Source: an uncultured Bacilli bacterium
Lineage (GTDB): Bacteria; Bacillota_I; Bacilli_A; RF39; UBA660
Length of the DNA stretch: 6,874 bases
Reading direction: 5' to 3'
NCBI GenBank assembly: GCA_947627835.1
Contig: CANQXM010000062.1
Span: 1-6,874 of the forward strand
Shown piece after piece: positions 1 through 6,277 of this stretch. How positions within the stretch are numbered: the first letter of the stretch is position 1; every line of letters begins with the position of its first letter. Below the pieces are notes generated by a model. That model was not told the DNA's origin. It made no database searches and was given only the letters and a program-made list of their open reading frames with translations. Made by a program: the position numbers and the translations under genes.

Positions 1-455
1 GTATTAGTCATGTTTAATTCTTGGGCCTTGTCATTCATTTTGGCTACAAACGCTTCTCTGCCATTTGCAACTAACCTAGTTAGCGCTTGAGCGGCATCGG
101 CTCCTGATGGGAGTAATAAACCATATAATAAATCACGATATGTGACTTTTTCACCGATGAAAAATCCAGCCGTTGATAAACCTTCTTCAACTAATCCTTT
201 AAAATCGGATGAAACTAAAGTTACTTCTTCATCTAAATTATCAATGTTTTCAATGGTAACGATGGCGGTCATAATTTTAGTTAGAGAAGCGATGGAAATT
301 CTTTTATCTGCTTCTTGTTCATATAAAACTTTATTTTCATCTAAATTTATTAGCAAAGCATACTTGGAATGTAAATCCAGTTCCAAGGCACTTACTGGTA
401 AAATACTTATCCAAAGCATGAATAAACTTAGTATCCAGATGATTTTCTTTTTCAT
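1..455 (-). CDS. D-alanyl-D-alanine carboxypeptidase (S11 family, PBP5/DacA-like), N-terminal part
   Basis: Only the first 151 codons lie in the window; the gene runs off the left edge. The family are secreted, usually membrane-anchored penicillin-binding proteins that remove the terminal D-Ala from peptidoglycan stem pentapeptides. Residues 1-23 form a signal peptide (MKKK, a hydrophobic core, then VSA as a likely cleavage site). The catalytic SxxK motif is SLTK at residues 57-60, with Ser57 as the acylated nucleophile and Lys60 as the base, in an IASLTKIMTA context. The region expected to hold SxN reads LLLPSGADAA, so residues 117-119 are S-G-A with Ala in place of the usual Asn. The KTG motif should lie beyond the edge and cannot be checked. 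The ATG start follows AAAGGAGT at good spacing and lies 13 bp after the upstream stop, so it is probably co-transcribed with the membrane protein gene. The family call is firm; the exact paralog (DacA, DacF or another) is not. Confidence 0.9.
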   Translation of the reverse strand, partial: MKKKIIWILSLFMLWISILPVSALELDLHSKYALLINLDENKVLYEQEADKRISIASLTKIMTAIVTIENIDNLDEEVTLVSSDFKGLVEEGLSTAGFFIGEKVTYRDLLYGLLLPSGADAAQALTRLVANGREAFVAKMNDKAQELNMTN

Positions 456-468
456 GATTTACTCCTTT

Positions 469-1089
469 TTATCCTAAACGCAAAAAGTATTGCTTTTTTG
501 CTGTATTTATTTGAATGGAAGTGATTTTATCTGTTTCCATATTTACTAAAATGGTTTCTTCTTCATTGGTAATGGTTAGGGTTTTGGTTTCAATATATAT
601 TTTTTCTTCATATTCTTTACCGATGATTTTCTCTTTTAATATTGCTAAGTTTAAATATGGTGCATCCTCTTCTTCATAAAGATTATCGATAGGTTCTTCC
701 TCTTCCATGGTTAATTGATATTGGTTTCCTTCTTCGATTTTATAGTGAATGATTCCCAATTTTGATTCCCGATAACCCGTATCAATTTGATTGGTTATGG
801 TTCCACTATATGTGATGATTTCATTTGTTTCATTATTTTTGAGTTCATAATGATAGGAATGGTCTTCTTGTAGTTTTTCCCACATTTCTTCTAGCGTTAA
901 AAAGGTAATGGGTTCTTTTTCTTCTGGTTCTTTGGTTTCTATAATTGGAAGTGTCGATGGCCCAGTCAGTTTTGTTACTGCCATTATTAGAATTAGAAAT
1001 ATGAAAAAAAATCCCCATAAGCCGAATTTTAAAATGGCTTTTCCTTTTGGATCTTGCCACATTTCTTTTAATGCGTTTTTCTTTTTCAT
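469..1089 (-). CDS. Hypothetical single-pass membrane protein with extracytoplasmic domain
   Basis: I do not recognise a family for this 206-residue protein. It has a short basic cytoplasmic N-terminus (MKKKNALKEMWQDPKGKAIL), one strong transmembrane helix at about residues 19-40, a linker rich in Pro, Glu and Lys (about 43-60), and then a domain of about 145 residues. The basic N-terminus predicts that this domain lies outside the cell. The domain has alternating polar and hydrophobic stretches (for example EIITYSGTITN and KTLTITNEEETILVNM) that suggest beta strands, and two acidic clusters (about 129-132 and 139-142). No cysteine, lipobox or catalytic motif is visible. The start lies only 4 bp after the fmt stop with a weak ribosome binding site, so translation is probably coupled to fmt. 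The next gene downstream is the secreted carboxypeptidase, which makes an envelope role possible, but that is inference from position only. Confidence 0.75.
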   Translation of the reverse strand: MKKKNALKEMWQDPKGKAILKFGLWGFFFIFLILIMAVTKLTGPSTLPIIETKEPEEKEPITFLTLEEMWEKLQEDHSYHYELKNNETNEIITYSGTITNQIDTGYRESKLGIIHYKIEEGNQYQLTMEEEEPIDNLYEEEDAPYLNLAILKEKIIGKEYEEKIYIETKTLTITNEEETILVNMETDKITSIQINTAKKQYFLRLG

Positions 1090-1093
1090 TGTA

Positions 1094-2026
1094 TCACTTC
1101 ACTTTGATTCCGATGAGTTTTTGATCTTTGTTTCCATTTACAAACTCTTTGATTTCCATGGTTTTTTTGCCAAATGGTTTTAATTTTGTAATATGAATCA
1201 CGCCATCTTGGCAGGTTATGTCTAGGCTTTCCTTGCTTATTTTCTGAATGATTCCAGTTTCTTTATTTGTAGATGGTGTAAAGTGTGCTTCTAGGACTTT
1301 CCATTCTTCATCATTTACAAGCATATTGGCAGTTGGCCATGGATTTAAGCCCCGAATGTGATTGATGATGTCTCTTCCTTTTTGCTCAAAGTTTAGATGT
1401 TCTTCCTCTCTTTTAATGTTATAGGCATAAGTCGCAGCTTCTTCTTTTTGTTTTTCTCTTGGATTTGTTTGATTTAAAATACTTGGCAAAGTTTCTTTTA
1501 ATAAGTTTGTTCCAGCAAGCGAAAGTTTATCATGCAGCGTTCCGACGTTATCTTCCTCGGTAATGGGAACCATGACTTTAGTAATCATATCTCCGGTATC
1601 CATGCCTTCATCCATATACATGATGGTTACACCGGTTTCTTTTTCACCATTTATAATGGCTTTATGAATTGGGGCACCCCCACGATATTTTGGCAGTAAA
1701 GAGGCATGGACGTTGAAGCAACCAAGGGTTGGGGCATCTAAGATGACTTTGGGAATAATTTGTCCGTATGCACAAGTGATAATAATATCTGGCTTGGCAG
1801 CAAGAATTTCTTCATAGTCTTTTTTGATACGTTCTGGTTGAAACACTTTAATGTGATGCTTGCATGCAACTTCTTTTACTGGACTTGGCGTCAAAATATG
1901 TTTTCTTCCCACTGGTTTATCTGGTTGGGTAACTACTAAAACGACTTCATAATTTTCTATTAACATGGTTAATACGTTTACTGCAAATTCTGGAGTTCCC
2001 ATAAATACAATTCGTGCATTTTTCAT
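1094..2026 (-). CDS. fmt: Methionyl-tRNA formyltransferase
   Basis: Fmt is a cytoplasmic enzyme that transfers the formyl group of 10-formyl-tetrahydrofolate to Met-tRNA(fMet) for translation initiation. The protein has 310 residues, the normal family length. The N-terminal formyltransferase Rossmann domain starts with IVFMGTPEFA (6-15). The catalytic Asn105 and His107 are in FNVHASLLPKYRGGAPI, and the catalytic Asp143 is in GMDTGDM (141-147). The C-terminal tRNA-binding OB-like domain begins near the GLNPWPTA segment and runs to the end. The reading frame is open 20 codons further upstream, but those codons overlap the priA end, encode an unconserved sequence and have no ribosome binding site. 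The chosen ATG is followed at once by the conserved fold and preceded by AAAGGTGA. Fmt commonly neighbours priA in Firmicutes, often with def and rsmB; neither of those is present here. A promoter-like sequence lies just upstream in the end of priA. Confidence 0.97.
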   Translation of the reverse strand: MKNARIVFMGTPEFAVNVLTMLIENYEVVLVVTQPDKPVGRKHILTPSPVKEVACKHHIKVFQPERIKKDYEEILAAKPDIIITCAYGQIIPKVILDAPTLGCFNVHASLLPKYRGGAPIHKAIINGEKETGVTIMYMDEGMDTGDMITKVMVPITEEDNVGTLHDKLSLAGTNLLKETLPSILNQTNPREKQKEEAATYAYNIKREEEHLNFEQKGRDIINHIRGLNPWPTANMLVNDEEWKVLEAHFTPSTNKETGIIQKISKESLDITCQDGVIHITKLKPFGKKTMEIKEFVNGNKDQKLIGIKVK

Positions 2027-2042
2027 TCTCTCACCTTTTTTT

Positions 2043-2071
2043 ATTATATTTTTTTTAATAAGACATATCAA
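2043..2071 (-). promoter_or_regulatory. Sigma-A-type promoter in front of fmt, embedded in the priA 3' end
   Basis: On the minus strand TTGATA (2071-2066, five of six matches to the -35 consensus) is separated by exactly 17 bp from a perfect TATAAT (2048-2043). The -35 box lies in the last codons of priA and the -10 box lies in the 28-bp priA-fmt gap. Expected initiation about 7 bp further falls in a run of seven A residues (2042-2036) directly before the fmt ribosome binding site, giving a very short leader of about 10-15 nt. In an AT-rich genome such matches can occur by chance, but box quality and spacing are both near ideal. The inference is an internal promoter that lets fmt be expressed independently of priA. 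Confidence 0.6.
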
Positions 2072-4229
2072 TATCAATTGAAACATTTTTTTTCGTTATA
2101 AATAATTGATCTAATTGTTTTAAGGTATCTTTTAAAAGGGTATCAAACCGATATTTAATTAATATTTCAAAATGATAGGTATTTTTTTTACGAAACACAT
2201 TGGCTGTTGTGGGCCCTAACACAATGGTATGGGGTTCACGATTTTGTTTAATGTAAGAAACGGTTTGCATCGCTTCTTTTTTAGCAAGTTCATAGTCTTT
2301 ACTTTTAATTATGATTTGTGCTAAGAAGTAATATGGTGGATATTTGAGGTTTCTTCGAATATCCATTTCGTATTGATAAAATTTTTCATAATTTTGTTCT
2401 TTGACACAATTTAATATGTAATTTTCAGGATTGTAAGTTTGAATAATGACACTTCCTGGAATATTACTTCTTCCGGCTCTTCCACTTGCTTGATATAATA
2501 AGGCGAATGTTTTTTCACCAGAGCGAAAATCAGGGATGTTGAAACTTAAATCAGCATTCACAATTCCTACTAGTGTTACTTTGGGAAAATCTAAGCCTTT
2601 GCTAATCATTTGGGTTCCAATTAAAATATCATAATTTCCCTCTTTAAATTCTTCGATGATTTTTTCTAAGACCCCTTTTCTTGCTGTGGTATCGGTGTCC
2701 ATACGAATGACGCGTGCTTTGGGAAACTTCTCTTTTAAAATGGTTTCTAGTTTTTCGGTGCCAAGTCCTAAATAATTTAAAGCATCTTCATGACAATTCG
2801 GACAACGAGCATCCACATATTTGGTATATCCACAATAATGGCATCGTAAACTTTTGGTTGTTTTATGATAAGTTAGGGTGATATCACAATGAGGACATTT
2901 ATAAGTAAAGCCACAAGAAGAACACATGACATTGGTGGAATAACCACGACGATTTAATAGTAGCATGACTTGTTCTTCTAATTCTAAACGTTTTGCAATT
3001 TCTTCTTGTAATTTTCTACTAATAATGGGGGATTTTTGTTTTACTTCTTCTTTCATATCAACGATGGTACAAGTTGGCAATGGAAATTGATTGACCCGAT
3101 GTTTGAGTTCTAATAATTCGTAGACACCTTTTTTCCCTCTAGCAGCCATCTCAAGTGTGGGGGTGGCACTACCTAAAACTAATGGACAAGTGTGATAGTT
3201 ACTTCGGAATGTGGCAATATCTAGCACACGATATTTAGGCGTATTTTCTTGTTTATAGGAATCTGAATGGCATTCGTCAACGATGATGATGCCAATGTTT
3301 TTTAAGGGAGCAAAAATGGCACTGCGGGCACCGATGACAATGGATACTTCTCCCCGATTAATTTTGCGCCATTCATCATATTTTTCTCCTTCGGATAATC
3401 CGGAATGCAAAACCGCAATATTGTCTTCAAAACGACGAGCAAAATTGGCTACAAACTGAGGAGTTAAACTAATTTCTGGCACTAGAACTAATGCTTGTTT
3501 TTTTAGATGAATGACTTTTTCAATCAATTGCATGTATATTTCCGTTTTTCCTGATCCAGTTACCCCTTGTAGTAAAAAGGTTTTGGCTGTTGTTAAGTTT
3601 GCCACAATATGGGCGTAGGCATGACGTTGCTCTTGATTTAATTCTTTTTTTTCGTCTTGCTCCCACTCTTTTACTTGATAACGATAGGTTTCTTTTGCTT
3701 CTTCTTTTAAGATATGATTTTTAATGAGGGTATTTGTAGCAGAAGAAGAGATTTCTTGGGCTTCTTTTTTGGAAATAAATTCAGAACTTGCAAACAATGA
3801 AACAATCGTTTTTTGATTTTCGTTTTTCGCAAGATTTAGTGCCACATCAATGGGGGTATTTAAAGATAAAAAGGTTGTATATTTTTTCTTAATATCCGCT
3901 TTTTTCCTAGCTTTTAAAGCTCTTGGAAGCATTGTTATATAGGCACTACTCAAACTACATAGTGTTTCTTCTTTCATTGCTAGTCCTATTTTCATGAGTT
4001 CATCATTTAAAATGATTTCTTCATCTTTGATTGCAATAACTTCTTTTAGTTCTTCTACGTTTGTCGTATTGGTAATTTCTAAAACGTAACCTTCTAGTTC
4101 TTGGGCACCAAAAGGAACGATTACACGAATTCCTACTTGCATATTTTTCTGTAATTCGCTCGGAACTTGGTAATCGAATGTTTTATCAACGGCTTTGGCT
4201 TTAATTTCTACTAGAACTCTGACAATCAT
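2055..4229 (-). CDS. priA: Primosomal replication restart helicase PriA
   Basis: PriA is a 3'-5' superfamily 2 DNA helicase that recognises stalled or repaired forks and starts primosome assembly for replication restart. This 724-residue protein is close to the usual length. The N-terminal 3'-DNA-binding domain (about 1-105) starts with VRVLVEIKAKAVDKTFDY. The helicase core follows, with Walker A GVTGSGKT (222-229), Walker B/DExH as DECH (318-321, then SDSYKQE), motif III GSATPT (353-358), motif V region GTQMISKGLDFP (538-549) and motif VI QASGRAGR (580-587). A zinc-binding insertion carries all eight expected cysteines in four CxxC pairs (436/439, 445/448, 463/466, 476/479). The start codon overlaps the acetyltransferase stop in an ATGA, and a GGAG lies 9 nt upstream inside that gene, so translation is coupled. 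The Cys in DECH replaces the usual Glu of DEEH but lies at a variable position. The protein looks intact. Confidence 0.98.
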   Translation of the reverse strand: MIVRVLVEIKAKAVDKTFDYQVPSELQKNMQVGIRVIVPFGAQELEGYVLEITNTTNVEELKEVIAIKDEEIILNDELMKIGLAMKEETLCSLSSAYITMLPRALKARKKADIKKKYTTFLSLNTPIDVALNLAKNENQKTIVSLFASSEFISKKEAQEISSSATNTLIKNHILKEEAKETYRYQVKEWEQDEKKELNQEQRHAYAHIVANLTTAKTFLLQGVTGSGKTEIYMQLIEKVIHLKKQALVLVPEISLTPQFVANFARRFEDNIAVLHSGLSEGEKYDEWRKINRGEVSIVIGARSAIFAPLKNIGIIIVDECHSDSYKQENTPKYRVLDIATFRSNYHTCPLVLGSATPTLEMAARGKKGVYELLELKHRVNQFPLPTCTIVDMKEEVKQKSPIISRKLQEEIAKRLELEEQVMLLLNRRGYSTNVMCSSCGFTYKCPHCDITLTYHKTTKSLRCHYCGYTKYVDARCPNCHEDALNYLGLGTEKLETILKEKFPKARVIRMDTDTTARKGVLEKIIEEFKEGNYDILIGTQMISKGLDFPKVTLVGIVNADLSFNIPDFRSGEKTFALLYQASGRAGRSNIPGSVIIQTYNPENYILNCVKEQNYEKFYQYEMDIRRNLKYPPYYFLAQIIIKSKDYELAKKEAMQTVSYIKQNREPHTIVLGPTTANVFRKKNTYHFEILIKYRFDTLLKDTLKQLDQLFITKKNVSIDIDMSY

Positions 4230-4801
4230 TTTTCATTACTCCGATGAAATTTTCCATTTTCATAGTATTCTAATGTTCCATCAGGACGTCTTACATAAAA
4301 ATGGTTATCTAATTTTTCCTTTTTCGTTTTAATTGTTGTAAAGCCTGCTATGGCAATGGAATTATCTGGCATATCTTTGGTTACTACCGCATTGGCACCG
4401 ATTCGACAGTTATTTCCGATGTGAATGTTTCCAAGAATTTTAGCACCTGCTCCAATATAGCAATTATCCCCAATGGTTGGAGTTCCGCGATGATGGCTAC
4501 CCACGGTTTCTACTGAACCAATGGTTACTTGCTGATAGATTACAGCATTTTTGCCAATTTTGGCATGATCAGAAATGAAAACGCCCAAAATGCCATGAGG
4601 AAAATAAGGAATATCTTGAAATTTTGAAGTAATTCCAATATAACTTCCTTTTTTATCTAGATAATGAGAATATACACTGGCACAAATTCCGGTTTGTTTT
4701 TGCTTTTTTACTAAGTAAGATTTTAAGTTCCAAATATTTTTAAATCTTAAAAATACAAAAACTCCCCAAATATTTTTTATTGCATTTTTGATGATAATCA
4801 T
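4226..4801 (-). CDS. Serine acetyltransferase-like hexapeptide-repeat acyltransferase
   Basis: This is an acetyl-CoA-dependent O-acetyltransferase of the left-handed parallel beta-helix class. From the ATG at 4801 it has 191 residues. The hexapeptide coils run from about residue 71 to 154, through ISDHAKIGKNAVIYQQVTIG, GTPTIGDNCYIGAGAKILG and IHIGNNCRIGANAVVTKDM. A PHG at 68-70 supplies a plausible catalytic His, and a His pair at 103-104 sits in the loop before the GTPTIGDN turn. This matches the CysE fold, but the helical N-terminal domain of full CysE (about 270 residues) is missing and a polar tail with RRPDGTLEYYENGKF is added. The acceptor could be serine, but a cell-surface sugar or other small acceptor is equally possible, so no symbol is given. 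A TTG at 4819 would add six residues but lacks a ribosome binding site and lies upstream of the expected transcription start; the ATG is preferred. The gene ends in an ATGA overlap with priA. Confidence 0.85.
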   Translation of the reverse strand: MIIIKNAIKNIWGVFVFLRFKNIWNLKSYLVKKQKQTGICASVYSHYLDKKGSYIGITSKFQDIPYFPHGILGVFISDHAKIGKNAVIYQQVTIGSVETVGSHHRGTPTIGDNCYIGAGAKILGNIHIGNNCRIGANAVVTKDMPDNSIAIAGFTTIKTKKEKLDNHFYVRRPDGTLEYYENGKFHRSNEK

Positions 4802-4823
4802 ACGGTTTCCCACTTTCAAAAAT

Positions 4824-4853
4824 ATTATATCATGCTTTTTTTCCCTTTCCCAA
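4824..4853 (-). promoter_or_regulatory. Extended -10 promoter at the glycosylase stop codon, driving the acetyltransferase and priA
   Basis: On the minus strand a perfect TATAAT (4829-4824) is preceded by TGA, giving the extended -10 pattern TGnTATAAT. That TGA is the stop codon of the DNA glycosylase gene. A weak -35, TTGGGA (4853-4848, four of six matches), lies 18 bp upstream inside the glycosylase coding sequence; extended -10 promoters tolerate a poor -35. Initiation about 7 bp downstream, near 4817, would give a leader of about 16 nt before the ATG at 4801 and would exclude the alternative TTG start at 4819. Confidence 0.6.
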
Positions 4854-5327
4854 GTATTTCCGGATTACTTGCCAATTCTGTGTTAATTTTTCCATCGATA
4901 CGGCACAATTTGCTGGAGAAGTACTCAGTAAGCAAATGGATTCTTTCTTACATTTGGGATAGATGTATTTCTGATAATATTTTTCTGAAGTTCGACCAGT
5001 GGTAAATATTTGTTTTATTTGGGATTTGTTTAAGATTTCTTCTATATCATTGGGAATAGGATTTTTTATTGAAGCATCACTGGAGGCATTGATATCGCAG
5101 GATGCTAGCACATCCCAAAGAGCAATATGATGACGTGTTAAAAATTCTTTTTTATCGGTAATTTCTTCACAAAATATCTGTTCTAGCACTTTCCAAAAGC
5201 GATTTTGTGGATGCATATAATAAAATCTGGCTTCTCTGGATTTTTTACTTGGCATTGATCCTAATATTAAAATTTCAGAATTTTCATCATAAAATGGTGG
5301 GATTTCATCATGGGTTACGTGGGTCAT
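4830..5327 (-). CDS. Hypoxanthine/deoxyinosine DNA glycosylase (UDG superfamily family 6)
   Basis: Family members cut the N-glycosidic bond of deaminated bases, especially hypoxanthine from adenine deamination, to start base excision repair. The 165-residue length suits this single-domain family. Recognisable segments are the opening HDEIPPFYDENSEILILGS (6-24), MPSKKSREARFYYMHPQNRFW (25-45), ALWDVLASCD (69-78) and LLSTSPANCAVS (133-144). The HPQNRFW segment has Asn42 in the place of the active-site Asn described for this family, and STSPAN is the equivalent of the superfamily's C-terminal DNA-clamping motif. The start has an AAGGAG 8 nt upstream. The gene lies just after the terminator-like hairpin at the end of the SPFH gene and 10 bp or more before the acetyltransferase. 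Related Mug/UDG families with other base preferences are possible, but the N-terminal signature favours the hypoxanthine enzyme. The product is soluble and would act on chromosomal DNA. Confidence 0.9.
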   Translation of the reverse strand: MTHVTHDEIPPFYDENSEILILGSMPSKKSREARFYYMHPQNRFWKVLEQIFCEEITDKKEFLTRHHIALWDVLASCDINASSDASIKNPIPNDIEEILNKSQIKQIFTTGRTSEKYYQKYIYPKCKKESICLLSTSPANCAVSMEKLTQNWQVIRKYLGKGKKA

Positions 5328-5348
5328 AATTTTCTCCTTCTTTTAATG

Positions 5349-5377
5349 AAAAAGGCCTCTATTCATGAGGCTTTTTT
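5349..5377 (-). terminator. Intrinsic terminator at the SPFH stop codon, possibly partial
   Basis: On the minus strand an A run leads into GCCTC (5371-5367), the loop ATGAATA (5366-5360), GAGGC (5359-5355), one unpaired C, and then five T (5353-5349). The A and T runs can extend the stem past the bulge. The TAG stop of the SPFH gene (5361-5359) lies partly in the loop and partly in the stem, so a terminating ribosome would cover the hairpin. The GC stem is only 5 bp and the T run is short, so efficiency may be moderate. The sequence is also terminator-like on the plus strand, but no plus-strand gene is present. Confidence 0.65.
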
Positions 5378-6264
5378 GGATGATCAGGTTTTAAGCTTTC
5401 TTTTAGAATGGTTCCAAAAGAAGCGATATGAGATAACTCGGCTGGCAAAATAATTTTGGTGGCACTTCCATCGGCAACTTTGGATAAGGTTTCATAGCTT
5501 TTTAAGCGAAGGACTGCTTCATCTGCCTTGGCATCTTTTAGAAGTTTCATTCCATCGGCTTCGGCTTGTTTGAGTTTTAATAGAGCTTCTGCTTCTCCTT
5601 CAGCACGTTTGATTTTGGCTTCTTTTTCAGCTTCAGCACGAAGAATAGCACTTTCTTTTTCACCTTCAGCAATTAAAATAGATGATTTTTTCTCTCCTTC
5701 TGCTTGAAGAATTTTTTCTCTTCGTTCCCGTTCAGCACGCATTTGTTTTTCCATGGCTTCTTGAATATCTTTTGGTGGAAGAATATTTTTAACTTCTACA
5801 CGATTTACTTTAATTCCCCAAGGATCTGTGGCTTCGTCTAGAATAGAGCGCATTTTTGAGTTAATGATGTCTCTTGAGGTTAAGGTTTGGTCGAGTTCTA
5901 GTTCTCCAATTAAATTACGAAGGGTTGTTGCTGTTAAGTTTTCAATGGCACTAATTGGATAATCTACGCCATATGTATAAAGTTTGGCATCGGTAATTTG
6001 AAAGTAAACTACCGTATCAATTTGCATTGTGACATTATCTTTGGTAATAACTGGTTGGGGATCAAAATCTTTGACTGTTTCTTTTAGGGATACAATACTT
6101 GCGATTCGATCAATAAATGGGACTTTAAAGTGAAGTCCATTTCCCCATGTTACATAATAGGAACCTAATCTTTCAATGACATAAGCTTTTGCTTGTGGTA
6201 CTACTTTAACACATGGAATTAAAATAATTACCACAATGATTAATATTGCTAATAATATTTCCAT
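5359..6264 (-). CDS. SPFH/stomatin-like (paraslipin, QmcA-type) membrane protein
   Basis: SPFH proteins form large membrane-bound oligomers thought to organise membrane microdomains and to act as scaffolds for membrane protein turnover. The 301-residue protein has one N-terminal transmembrane segment (about 2-20), then the SPFH/band 7 domain with the characteristic VVPQAKAYVIERLGSY and GLHFKVPFIDRI (about 21-170). Next comes a long charged alpha-helical region with hendecad repeats (about 170-255) and a C-terminal segment ending in KKPHE. Two in-frame ATGs compete. The one at 6270 lies 1 nt from AGGAGG, too close for initiation, while the one at 6264 has a 7-nt spacing and is preferred. The upstream NfeD-like gene stops 13 bp before this start, and its TAA touches the ribosome binding site, so the two are co-transcribed. 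NfeD-SPFH gene pairing is a well-known association. The product is intact and of normal length. Confidence 0.95.
   Translation of the reverse strand: MEILLAILIIVVIILIPCVKVVPQAKAYVIERLGSYYVTWGNGLHFKVPFIDRIASIVSLKETVKDFDPQPVITKDNVTMQIDTVVYFQITDAKLYTYGVDYPISAIENLTATTLRNLIGELELDQTLTSRDIINSKMRSILDEATDPWGIKVNRVEVKNILPPKDIQEAMEKQMRAERERREKILQAEGEKKSSILIAEGEKESAILRAEAEKEAKIKRAEGEAEALLKLKQAEADGMKLLKDAKADEAVLRLKSYETLSKVADGSATKIILPAELSHIASFGTILKESLKPDHPKKPHE
5572..5703 (-). repeat. Four in-frame 11-residue (hendecad) coding repeats in the SPFH helix
   Basis: Counting from the ATG at 6264, residues 188-231 fall into four consecutive 11-residue units: AEGEKKSSILI, AEGEKESAILR, AEAEKEAKIKR and AEGEAEALLKL. 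Each has the form AExExxxxIxx. Hendecad periodicity gives a nearly straight right-handed or untwisted coiled coil, which is typical of the oligomerising stalk of stomatin and flotillin-type proteins. The repeat is clear in protein but only partly preserved in DNA, so it reflects selection on the helix rather than a recent tandem duplication. Confidence 0.7.
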
Positions 6265-6271
6265 AAACATT

Positions 6272-6277
6272 CCTCCT
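6272..6277 (-). promoter_or_regulatory. Ribosome binding site that decides the SPFH start
   Basis: A perfect AGGAGG core lies immediately after the NfeD-like stop codon. It is 1 nt from the ATG at 6270 and 7 nt from the ATG at 6264. Only the second spacing is workable, so the SPFH protein should begin with MEILLAI. Confidence 0.8.

Noticed and set aside
142..477. Plus-strand open frame of 111 codons
   Set aside because: It lies antisense to the carboxypeptidase gene, which has a signal peptide, SxxK motif and ribosome binding site. The plus-strand product has low-complexity Ser/Lys composition and no ribosome binding site.
845..1060. Minus-strand open frame of 71 codons
   Set aside because: A frame-shifted shadow inside the membrane protein gene; its Arg/Lys/Asn-rich product looks like out-of-frame translation.
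908..1183. Plus-strand open frame of 91 codons
   Set aside because: Antisense to the membrane protein and the end of fmt; no ribosome binding site or family resemblance.
2027..2086. Twenty-codon N-terminal extension of Fmt overlapping priA
   Set aside because: It has no ribosome binding site, is not conserved, and the family normally starts right at the MGTPEFA-bearing strand; the promoter also lies inside it.
1094..4832. Mycoplasma-type code with TGA as Trp
   Set aside because: Three genes end at TGA at family-typical lengths or at overlaps with the next start, and Trp is encoded by TGG in all genes read.
6265..6270. Upstream ATG of the SPFH gene
   Set aside because: Only 1 nt separates it from AGGAGG; the next ATG has a 7-nt spacing.
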